From: Canna indica
Lineage: Eukaryota > Streptophyta > Magnoliopsida > Zingiberales > Cannaceae
Direction of reading: 5' to 3'
Assembly: GCA_034359265.1 (NCBI GenBank)
Contig: CP136893.1
Span: forward strand, 44,217,501-44,281,500
DNA length: 64,000 nucleotides
In this document: piece by piece, positions 45,655 through 55,958 of the stretch
How the letters are laid out: the number at the start of each line of letters is the position of its first letter
Numbering within the stretch: the first letter of the stretch is position 1
Position numbers and translations under genes: made by a program
The notes under the pieces: generated by a model
What the model was told of the DNA's origin: nothing
Databases searched by the model: none
What the model saw: only the letters and a program-made list of their open reading frames with translations

Positions 45655-48371
45655 TGTAATATCCTAGATATTTAATTCATTTTATTTTTTTTCTGTTGCG
45701 TGTGTTTACCAGCCTAGCGGACTAGTTCGTGGTCGAGCCGAGTCAACTCATGTTCTAGAGTGAGCTTCCGAGCTCAGGTAAGTAGAATATAAATATATGA
45801 ATTTATGAAATAAGGTTTGAGTGATTGGAATTATTTTTAATTATTGTGGTGTTTGGATAATTATGAATTATGCCTATATGAGTGCATTTAATTAGATGCT
45901 TATGATTTAATTGTGTGTTTAATCAGGCCTAAATTAATTTAATTAAGTTTATCGGGTTAGCGGGTTGGTCTTGGCTTAAGTGGATGCGGGTTGGGGTTAA
46001 GTTAGAAGTGTTAGGGTTGAGGAGGAATTATAAAACCCTCTCCCCTAGGTTGTGGCTCCAATTTTTGGAGCCACACAATTATGAGAGGAGGAGCCAGCCG
46101 ACAGCCCAAGCCGCCCCCTCCTCTTCTTCCCTTGGAGCTGCCGCCACCTAGAGTCGAGCCGCCAGAACCACTCCTTCTCCTTCCCTCTCTCTTCCTCCCC
46201 TTGGAGCCAAGCTAAGAGCAGCAGCCGAGCTGCCCTCTTTTCCGTCTCTCTCTCTCTCCAAGCCGGCGGCATGGAGTGAGCCGCCGCCTCATCTTCTCCT
46301 TCCTTTGGGTCGAGCCGTCGGGGTTTGGAGTCGGAACCAGAGGTTGTCGATTGGAAATCCTTCTCGAATCATTTTCCCTTTTCATGTGAGTGGTTTACCC
46401 TCTCTCTTTGGGATTTTAATCAGATTTTTGAAGCCGTTCGTGACGGCTCGGTATTTATGCCTTGTTCTTGGATTTTCTACGAGTTCTTGCCATGTTTTCT
46501 TGATGTGCAAATCATGATTTATTCTCCCAATTTGGTTTCTTGATTTGTGGATTGCATGCTTAGGATTAAATCTATAATTTTGGGTAGAAATCATGTGGTA
46601 GGATTAAGATCTTGATAATGACTAATTAAGGGTTCTTGAGAAAGGGGTTATTGATCTTAATGCTTGATTCTTGATTAAGGAATTCTTGTTATATATGCTA
46701 GATTTTATTTAGTAAAAATTATGAGATTGTATGCATGATTGGCATGATGAGTTGAATATGTGATGTTAGAAATTTGGGGATTTAATACTGCAAAATTCGA
46801 ATTTTATTCCTTGATATGTTGGAAATTTCAGCTTTCTGAAATTTATGTGATGTTTGTTGAATCTGGACTGATTTTTGATTTCTCTGTTATTACGTGCTTA
46901 GATCTCTGAACATAGTCATGTAACCTATCGTTTCGACTAGAAAACATAGTTTGGAAATATAGGACATACTTTGAAGAGTCGATTCGGGGTATACATAGCA
47001 CTTCTGGGCAGAACAAAACCCTAAAACAAAACCTTAATTAAGATGATCTAAATTTTAATTCTATAATTAAAATTGGGTCTAAGGGTAAGCATAATCTGTT
47101 ATGAACTAAATTACAAGGTATTCATGAAATAAAACCACATGGGTTCATGACGTTATAGGTCTAAGGGGTAGGGGTCGAATTTGGAGTGTTTAGATGCTTC
47201 ATAATGAAGACACCCTTAGGACATCGTAGGGGAATCTTGACTTAGGTCTTGATGCACCATATCCTTGGGAATGATGGAGCGGCTAGATTAGGAGCCAGGG
47301 TTCGGGCTACGCCCGGGTGGTTGTACGCAAAAATTCCCAACATACAGGATAAGTTCGGAGGGCCTTTCCTGATTATCCTAGTATGTGCGGTTGCTTCTAG
47401 GCATGGTAGGGATTCAACTCGATGCACCTCTTGATGGTGATGTTGCCTTTGAGCATGGTAGGGATTCGACCCGATGCACCTCTTGATGGTGATGTTGCCT
47501 TTGGGCTTGGTAAGGATTCAACCCGATGCACCTCTTGATGGTGATGTTGCCTTTGGGCATGGAAGGGATTCGACCCGATGCACCTCTTGACTGTGATGTT
47601 GCCTCTAGGCTTGGTAGGCCATCAACCTGATGCACCTCTTTGATGGTGATGTTGCCTATGGGCATGGTAGGGCTTCGTCCCGATGCACCTCTTTGATGGT
47701 GATGTTGCCTTTGTGCATGATAGGGCTTCGACCTGATGCATATTTTGTTGGTGATGTTGCCTTCGGGCATGGTAGGGCTTCGGCCTAATGCACCTTTTTG
47801 AAGAGTTAGATGCCGTGGGCAAGGATGGCTTGTTGGCCTGGTAGCTAGTCACACATTCGTGACATTGCCTCTATAGAGATTGATATATTCTTGTTATCTT
47901 TGTGATGTTGATTTGTGGGGGTTGGTAAAACTGCTCACAGAGTTCTTTGAACTCACCAGTTGTCATTGTTTTGTTTTGTTTTGCAGAGCCTGACCGGTGA
48001 GGTGGGCTAGAGCACTTGGCGTAGCTGGAGGGCAGAGGAGCCACATGATCTCATAGCAATCCTAGTTAGGGGTCATAGTCGAGTCTGTAGTAGATTGTCA
48101 TGCATTTTTGTTTTGGTATTTGGAGTTGTATTCCCGTGGGGACATTCACATTTTATTTAGTTTTATTTATTAAAAGAATTGTTGCTCTTCAATTTATTTC
48201 CGCACTTGAGATATGTATTTAAAACCTTGTTGTTTTGAAATAAAAATCTATTTTGGTTCTTTTATTATTAAAAACTGTTATTTATGATGTTGGCATGTGC
48301 ATGAGTTAGGCTGCGGGGTATAAGTACGTATACCCTGACCGGTCACGTGACCCTGCAATTGGATTGTGACA
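45655..48371 (+). mobile_element. Tekay-like LTR, plus strand, 2717 bp, chimeric
   Basis: TGTAATATCC to GGATTGTGACA. Up to about 47430-47740 it follows the LTR at 61704. After about 47740 it follows the LTR at 39515 (shared GAAGAGTTAGATG and AAGGATGGCTTGTTGGCC, where 63830 reads GAGAACTAGCTG). Left flank is gypsy LTR (GCTGC); right flank is E3 interior (AGCTA). TATA-like ATTATAAAACCC at about 46027, GTGAGTGG at 46386, TTTTGCAGAGCC at about 47984. Confidence 0.85.
47397..47800 (+). repeat. 52-bp minisatellite, 7-8 units
   Basis: Units GATGCACCTCTTGATGGTGA / TGTTGCCTTTGGGCATGGTA / GGGATTCGACCC. The switch from 61704-like to 39515-like LTR sequence falls inside this array. Confidence 0.9.
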
Positions 48372-48889
48372 AGCTACTAGCAAGCAACCCAAACCAAATA
48401 GCAAAGAGAAAAATGAAGTATCTTTTTCAAAATCCATTTTGCTAAATAGTTTGAAATCCATTTCAAAACATGTTATCATGAATTTGAAATGAATTTTAAG
48501 ATATCACAAATTTTATATTAATGAAAAATTGATCTCCAACCCTTACTATAGGTTGAAAACCGAAAGACCACAATGAGCCTATGATTTAGAACCGAAAGGT
48601 CGCTTAGGTCCATTATAGGCAACTAAGGTCTCCGAAGAGACCGGGAAATCAAAAATAAAAAGTATTTTTTCGAGAAATATAACGAGAGCACGGAAATCAA
48701 CCAAAGTAATTTATGTATCAAAATTCCAACTATAATATAGGAATTAAGTGATAGGAATGATACCGATGTATTTTTGATTCCAACTTTACTAAGGCATCAT
48801 GATGACTTGAAGTTGCAACCTCATGAAGATTTTTTTCAACCGAATCTGAGGTCAAGTTCAATATTTCATTTGTCATTCATCCTTGCGTG
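48372..48889 (-). mobile_element. E3 interior next to gag (right copy)
   Basis: Non-coding; includes the structured segment at 48552-48642 with an intact TTCG-loop hairpin (48627-48642) and stem GCCTAT/ATAGGC. Confidence 0.75.
48552..48642 (-). other. Conserved structured segment, right copy in E3
   Basis: Hairpin GGTCTC-TTCG-GAGACC intact. The left duplicate (41472-41562) has a TTTG loop. The small inner hairpin reads GACC-TTTC-GGTT here, a loop change with the stem kept. Confidence 0.6.
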
Positions 48890-50219
48890 GTAACTCCCCC
48901 TACAAAAGAACAAGAAACTTTTGGTACCCAAATGACTTTGGTTTATTGGGGGTTAGATGGTCTAGGAATCCAAACTTTCCTAGCTACACTTGGATTTTTC
49001 TTGAAAGCACAATCATTAATGGCATGGCCAAAAATACCGCAACAAAAACAATGTCCATTAAATTTCTTTTTATTTATACTATGGACATGAGATCTAGTAT
49101 AGGAATGCTTAACATGTGAATTATAATGAACATGAGCATTCTTAGAAAAGACATTTTTGTTTTGGGGTTTCCTAGATGAATCATTTCGATTTCCAGAACT
49201 TTTAATAGAGGAAGTATTAATCTTTCAATTCAAAATCAACATCTCATTTTTTAAATCATTCATAGATTTATGCAATGCATGCAATTGAGTTTTTAACAAG
49301 TTATTTTCCTTTTTCAAAATGTCATTTTTGTTTTTCAGATCCTCAGTGTCAATGTCTAAGATATCATGACATGAATTAGTGACACTAATTTTTAGTTTCT
49401 CATTTTCTAGTTTTACTTCATGTAAATGAGAACTAAGTGTCAAATTTTCTTGTTTTAATTTTTTATTTTCTTTATCCTTTTTAACGATCAAGGCATACAT
49501 ACTTTTATATTCGTCCAATAATTCATCATAAAGATGATCCGAGGAACTAGATGAATTAGATCTATGATTATGATTATCATGGCTAGAAGAAGAGCATAAT
49601 TCCTCATAGATGTTCACGATGTTAGCTTTGTTATCATGGTGTGAGGATGCTTTACTTGATGCACGTGAGTGAGTGGAAGCATTTGACCTCTGTTTTGCCT
49701 TATTCTTCATACTAGGGCAATTCTTCTTCACATGCCCTTTTCTCATTGCATATGTGACATATCACCTTTCTCTTCCGACTCTTTGTACTTCTTTGGCTAG
49801 ATGCACTATTAGCTTCAAGAACTTCATTAGATATAGGAGTATGACAATTGTCATCGTCTCTTTCACTTAGGGTAATAAGTTCTTTAGTTTTAGCATAATC
49901 ATAAAGCATGTTCAAAGTAACCCAAATATCATATGCCGAAGTACAATGCATGATTTTTTCAAAAATATTATTTTTGAAAAACATTATTTTCCAAAGAACA
50001 ATATATATAATTTATTGCCTTAGCATTTAACTCAAACCTATTAATTTGTTCTTGGGTCCATGCATCCATATTTTCCTTAGGTTCTATGTATTTTGACTTT
50101 ACCATATTAAACACACCTATACCTTGAGTCTTTAAGAATGTATACATATTTCCTTTCCAAAGACCAAAGTTTGACTCATCAAACTTAGGTGGTACAGATG
50201 CTACCAACTCTAGTGCCAT
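48890..50219 (-). pseudogene. gag: SIRE-like copia gag, E3
   Basis: MALELVASVPPKFDESNFGL (50219) to a stop at 49968. That stop results from a short tandem duplication (AACATTATTTT/ATATTATTTTTGAAAAAC). It is followed by NNIFEKIMHCTSAYDIWVTL, LYDYAKTKEL and the first knuckle CHIC...GHVKKNC with a frameshift inside it (about 49740). The coiled coil (about 49520-49240) and a second knuckle with the canonical spacing CFCCGIFGHAINDC follow. This copy keeps the first Cys of the second knuckle, which is Tyr in E1, E2 and E4. Confidence 0.85.
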
Positions 50220-50273
50220 TTTTTGGATCGAAACTAGATGTAGAGGAAACAGTGAAATCTCAATCTACGACAT

Positions 50274-50285
50274 GCTCTGATACCA
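50274..50285 (-). promoter_or_regulatory. Primer-binding site, E3
   Basis: Minus strand TGGTATCAGAGC, exact. Confidence 0.95.
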
Positions 50286-50287
50286 AA

Positions 50288-52673
50288 TGTTGGAGAAATG
50301 GTTACACTAGAAGGGGGGGTGAATAGTATGTTATCTAAATCATGTTGCCTAATTTCGGTTTTTTCGATTTTAATCATTTTCTTACAACTTAGGCAATTCA
50401 GAATTAGATGATTAAATACAGAAGCGATAAAATAAAGCAGTTAAGAAAATGCAAGAAGAACAATGCTAACACAAAGGAATTTATAGTGGTTCAGCTAACC
50501 ACCTACTCCACTACCTAAGACCCGTGCTTAGGATTTCACACAAAAATGCACTAAATTAAGAGTGACTTACAATTGAGGACTTTACACCAGAAAGACACTA
50601 CAATTCCTTCGAAGGCACTTCCACACCCGGAAGTATCCACCTTCACACCGAGTGAGCTTTCCCACCTCAATTCCTAAGAACAACTCCTAATCTAGTTTTA
50701 CACAAGTGGCTTTACACCTTAAACACTAAGGTTACTACAAACTCGCTAGACCCTACACAAAGTCTATTATGCAATTAAGTTAATACAATGAAAAACAAAC
50801 TAAAAACACTTTAATCACAAGAAGAGAGAAATGAGGACTTATCACAATATGATCACCTCTTCTTGTTGAGCCTAGAAAACTTGAAGGACCCTCCAATGAT
50901 GAACACTTGAGATTGAGGGATCAAGGGCTAGGTTTTGAAGATTTGATCAAGAGAGAGCTTAGAAGATGCTTATGATCACTCTTTGAGGCTTAGATGCATC
51001 AATAACCAGGACTTTTACCTAAGGAACAATTACCGGGACTTTTGGTGCCAAAAAGATGTCTAGGTCATATTGTTGGCCCAAGGGTTGCCCCTAGTCTTCG
51101 ATCTCTATTTTGATGATAACAAACATGAAGCTAATGTATTTGTGAAGTTTTGAGTCCATGTTGGGGTTACGATACGCGCGCAAAGTTCGCTTTGAGATAA
51201 ACAAAAATCAGCAAAAATGGCTTCGAAAACGAGCTTGTAGATAATATAGAGCTAGGATTAGATTCTCTGTAATATGACTCTAGGAATCTATCCCAAGCCA
51301 ATTTATAATGATATCCAAGTCATAACTTTGTAACGGAACCCGAAAACGAAGCGCGCAAGAAACAAACTTCAAATTCCAGCCATCAGCCCAAATTCGGTCA
51401 AATGCCTGGTCGGTCGGCGGAAGAAAAAAATTGGTAGTAGGCTTCAGCTCAGCATTCGGTCGACCGCCCGAAGCCAAAAAACAACAAAGTATTCGGTCGA
51501 CCATCTGATCGATTGAATGTGGCCAAAAAGTGGTAGTAGTCATTCAGTCGCTGGGCGACCGATCAATAAGTCGACCGACGATCAACTGGCAAGCGACTGA
51601 ATGGCGTCCAACGAGTAGAAAAATGTCCGTTGGAGTGAACTGTCGAGTGAGGGGTTATAAATACCCCTCACCAACCTTCATTAAGGCTCCTGAACAACTC
51701 TCTAAAGCTTCCTAAGTGTGATTTAAGCCTTCCAAAGTTGATTTGCTCGTGCTTGTTTCTTCGATTGACGATTTCTCTCAAGCGCTCATCTTCCATCGAC
51801 TCCGACTTCAATTCGACCTCAACATCTTATGGAGTTAGAGGCGTTGAAGGCTTGGAAAGGAGCTCTTAGTTGTGGTTTACTCTTTAGCTCTTTTCATTAT
51901 AATTTTACTTGTTATTTGGATTTGATTTTTCATTGTAAGCTTGTTAGGTGTGCTAGGTTAAACACCTTAGGGTTTTCTTTGTAGAATTGTGTTTTGCCTA
52001 GGTGAATAGGTTTGAGGCATTCTCAAAGGGTTGAGAAGCGAGTCCTCGGTTGTATTCGAAGGGAAACACAAAGTATATAAAAGATTTGGTTAGAAATCCT
52101 TGGTGTGGAGTCAAGGTAGTGGAGTAGGCGGTTGGCTGAACCACTAAAATTACTCGTCTTTGCCTTGTTTGTTTGGTTGTGCTTATTTGATAACTATTAC
52201 TCGTCAAGCATCGTAATCTAGTGGAACGTTAGCTTGGGTCCATTCGAATCAAATCAAAATGAAATCGAATTTAACTTAGATTTAACCCAACACTATTCAA
52301 CCCCCCCTTCTACGTTGGGTATTTGTTCAACACATATAGCCCTCTAAGGAGCTCCCTAGGTTTACTGACTTTCAAGACCGTTTTTTGATTTTCCGATTTT
52401 TCATGTTTTGGAGTTCGGGTTTGGTTTTTGGGTCTCTTCGGATTATCATGAGGTTTTACGACACGTGCTAGACACCCTAAACCTAAACTCTAACTTCCCA
52501 AAGAATCTCTAGCATCCTTGCCGATTTCTCCGATTTCTCGGATTTTTCCGATCGGGGACGTCGAGTGCTAACCGATTGGGAACCTGAAAATAATTCTCCA
52601 AGAATACAATAGTTCCATGTTTGTTATCATCAAAACCGAGATTAAGACCCAGGTTGAAAATCTTAGGCCAATA
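50288..52673 (-). mobile_element. LTR shared by E3 (5') and E6 (3'), split by solo LTR
   Basis: Plus-strand text TGTTGGAGAAATGG (the same start as the E3 3' LTR at 20208) to TTAGGCCAATA. The left side has the E3 primer-binding site and gag. The right side has a purine tract and interior of another copy (E6). So the arrangement is LTR-interior-LTR-interior, a tandem compound element. Net length without the inserted LTR is about 1.1 kb; the usual U3 palindrome array is missing here. Confidence 0.8.
51071..52332 (+). mobile_element. Copia solo LTR, plus strand, 1262 bp
   Basis: TGTTGGCCCAAGG to GGGTATTTGTTCAACA with exact CATAT duplications (51066-51070 and 52333-52337). The empty site is readable at about 31435 (AGGTCATATAGCCCTCC). 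TATAAATA at 51656-51663, U3 palindromes at about 51395-51600, terminal hairpin CCCAAC/GTTGGG (52286-52291 and 52314-52319) around a C-run. Confidence 0.95.
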
Positions 52674-53097
52674 ATCTCCCCCTTTTTGATGATGACAAAC
52701 ATCCTTAAGAAAATATCTACAATTAAGCATAAAGGATATCAAACATGGGATTTCTCCCCCTATCAACATGCATATCTATGAAAATAAACTCATTTTATCT
52801 ATATGCATGGTTTTCCTATATTTTCTTCCCTTTTTACCTATATTTTTCTCACCTTTTGACATCAATCAAAAAGGACGAGAAAAATCAACTTATAGTCAAA
52901 GTTGAGACGAAAATATTTTTTTTATGAAAGCATGTAGATCTCAACACAAGGGATGAAAACCAAATATCTAATATGAGACTAAATCATACAAGATAGCAAA
53001 GAATGATAACTAAAATCCAAATTCGGAAATCATATATAAATTCAAGTATCGGTCAAAATATCAAAAACCATTTTAGAAATGAGTTTACTCAGGTAAT
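52674..53097 (-). mobile_element. E6 interior start (purine tract and non-coding)
   Basis: ATCTCCCCCTTTTTGATGAT (purine tract on the minus strand), the second purine tract at about 52746, then AAGTATCGGTCAAAATATC interior text. It is cut by element G at 53098; the flanking bases are GTAAT. Confidence 0.75.
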
Positions 53098-53750
53098 TAT
53101 CACGCACCAACTCAGGGTCACGTGACCAGCTAGGGTATACGTGCCTATACCCCGCAACCTAACCCATGCACATGCCAACTCAACAACAAAATATAACGGA
53201 AAGAAATAACAAGTTTTATTTCAAATTGAAAACCAAACTAGAATTTATTATTAGTAAGTTTAGCAAAATAATAAAGTGCGAAAATAATAAATCAAGTTCA
53301 ACTGTTCATTTACAAATGAAATCTGACATAAAGACATGAATGTCCCCAAGGGACTACAACTCCAAAATACTAAAACACAAGTGCATGCCAAAACTACTAC
53401 ACACTCGACTACGACCCCTAACTAGGACTATCATGAGATAAATGTAGCTCCTCTGTCCTCCAGCCGCACCAAGTGGTCCAGCCCACCTCACCAGTCAGGC
53501 TCTGCAAAACAAAAACAACGACAACGGGTGAGTTCAAGGAACTCAGTGAGCGATTCTACAAACCCCCACGAGAGAACCAAACACAGATAACAAGCATGGA
53601 TATGAAACATCTATCTCAACCAGGAAAAGTCACAAGGGTGTGACTAGCTAACACGCCACGTGACCACTCATGCCCAATGGCATCCAACACCCTAAACGGT
53701 GAAGAACAACAGGCCTAAGCCTACCATGACCTAAGGCAACTAAACATATT

Positions 53751-54090
53751 AGGATAATTGGGATTGGCCCATTCGAACTTATCCTAATATAAAGAAACTA
53801 GGGAATAATCGGGATTTGTTCATCCGAACTTATTCCTTAAAAGCAACTCGGGAATAATCGGGATTTGCTCGTCCGAACTTATCCCACGAGGCCACACAGG
53901 AACAATCGAGATTTGCCCAACCGAACTGGCTCCAAAAGATAACGTAAGAATAATTGGGATTCGTCCATCCGAACTTATTCCTTTAATTATAGAATCTTGG
54001 GAACAATCGGGATTTGCCCATCTGAACTTGTTTCACAAGATATGCAGGAACAATCGGGATTTGCCCATCTGAACTTGTTCCACAGGTTGG
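53751..54090 (-). repeat. Hairpin-unit array, copy B
   Basis: Seven units. AGGATAA/TTATCCT (53751 and 53779) is fully paired, and GGAATAA/TTATTCC and GGAACAA/TTGTTCC units are also present. Others have one to three mismatches. Confidence 0.85.
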
Positions 54091-54272
54091 GAATTAGCCA
54101 TCCAACCTTCCGGGCCTAGCCCGCAATTCGTCTCGTAACCGAGCCTCTTTGCCATACAATAAGATGTAGAACAACATGACTCTAGTTAAGTGCCTCCTAC
54201 GGTGTCTTAGGGACGTCTCTATTGGAAAAACTCCACAACACCCAATGCTCGATCTCAACTTTTAGACCCATA

Positions 54273-54797
54273 GGGACCGTTTGGTACCCTGTATAAGCCT
54301 CCTGTAAAGTATTAGGATAATACTATATAGTATTTGGGAAAGGTATTAACTAATACTTGCACTAAAAATAGTACCTCATAAGCTGTCATAAGGTGTATTA
54401 GTAACACACTCTCAAAGTTCTTCATTAGCCTGCACTATAACATTCAATATTTTGGATACTCATTTTACTTTTGGTCAAAAATTAGAAAATATAAAAAAAA
54501 TATTTAAATAAATAATTTTAATTTTTGAAATATTTTTAATGATAAAATATAATATATAATATATAATATATATTATATATTATATTACATTATATTATTA
54601 TAATATATTACATATAATATAATATTATAATGTATATTATTATTATATTATATTATACAGGTTAGTCAATACATACTAGTACTACACAGGCTAGTACATA
54701 TGTGCACCAAACACTGTATAGTAATAGTATAATACAGGCTAGTACTATATAGATTAATCAATACAGACTAGTAATATACGATGTACCAAACGAGCCC
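54273..54797. mobile_element. MITE, 525 bp, GGG..CGTTTGGTAC ends
   Basis: Terminal inverted repeats GGGACCGTTTGGTAC and GGGCTCGTTTGGTAC. ATA on both sides is a candidate 3-bp duplication, so it is Harbinger/Tourist-like by type. The matching LTR sites at 45590 and 61630 lack it. The centre is an (AT)-rich microsatellite at about 54540-54660. Confidence 0.75.
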
Positions 54798-55910
54798 ATA
54801 TATAATTTCATAAACCCGTGAGGTTTTATTTCATGCATAAGCTTTACTTGTTGGTTCATAGCAGATTATGATGCCCCTTTGCTCAATTTTAATTAGGCAA
54901 TTAAAATTATAGTCACCAAGATTACAGTTTTGTTTTATCTTACTGTTGTGCCCGAAACTGATGTATATAATCCGAATCTGGTATTCAGAGTATGTCTTTT
55001 GCTTCCAAACTATGTTTTCTGGTCAAAACGATAGGTTACACAACTATATTCAGTAAACTATGCACAACAAAAATAAGATCTCAAAAATCAGCCCTGATTC
55101 ATCAACTCAGCATGAAGTTTTCAGCATAATGAAGTTTCAGCATAATAAGGAATAAAATCCGAAAATTCACAGAATATAAATCCCTAATTTACCATCACAT
55201 CATATTTATAATCATTAAGATAAATCTCATAAAATAATATTTGTTAAACAAGATTAACAAGCATCACAACCATATTTAATCAAGAACCAACTTTTATGAT
55301 CAAGAATTTATATCAAGAATCCCCATGCCATATATCAAGATCAAATCCCATCTTTGAAAACCAAGATAAATTTCCAAAAAATCACAGAATTAATATCAAC
55401 GCATGCATTAATATTATAAGCATCCAAATTGATAAACAAATTGAATCATAGATAGCAAGATAAACAATACCCTTGAATTAGGCATTTCATCGAACACCAT
55501 GAGGGCACCCTCTTCTTCCACCTTGGCCGAGCACCCCTAGGGACAGCGGCTCCACCTCAAGCCGGCCGCTCCAAGAGAAGGGGAAAAGAGAGGGGAAGAG
55601 GGGAGGATGGCTCGACGGCTGGGCTTGAGGGCGGCGGCTCCAAGGAAGAGGAAGAGGGGAGAGGGGCGGCTCAGCTTGGCTGGACGGCTCCTCTGTCCAC
55701 GCGGCTTGTGCGGCTCCAATGGGGAACCGCAAGCCAGGGGGGGATTTTATAATCCCCTCCTCAAACCTTATCCACTAACCCTCATAGCAAACCCGCATCC
55801 GCCTCGAGTCGAATCATGAGTCGACTCGGCTGAACCTCAAACTAGCCTGCTAGGCTGGCTAACACAAACAATAAGGGAAAAATAAATACAAAAATATCTA
55901 GGATATTACA

Positions 55911-55958
55911 ATCCTCCATCGTTAAAGAAAATTCGAGAAGAATTTAGGAAAAAGAAAC
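55911..55958 (-). promoter_or_regulatory. Purine tract of G and spacer after pol
   Basis: Minus strand AACGATGGAGGAT directly precedes the 3' LTR start TGTAATATCC, as in Tekay/Del elements. Confidence 0.7.

Larger units (their letters stand above)
53098..55910 (-). mobile_element. 3' LTR of Tekay-like element G
   Basis: On the minus strand it starts TGTAATATCC (55910) and ends near 53098 (TATCACGCACC, decayed from TGTCACGCCCC). It has the 3' splice-like TTTTGCAGAGCC at about 53500, the hairpin-unit array at 53751-54090, a MITE at 54273-54797, and GC-rich text with ATTATAAAATCCC (about 55742). ORFs at 55487-55819 are compositional. Confidence 0.9.
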
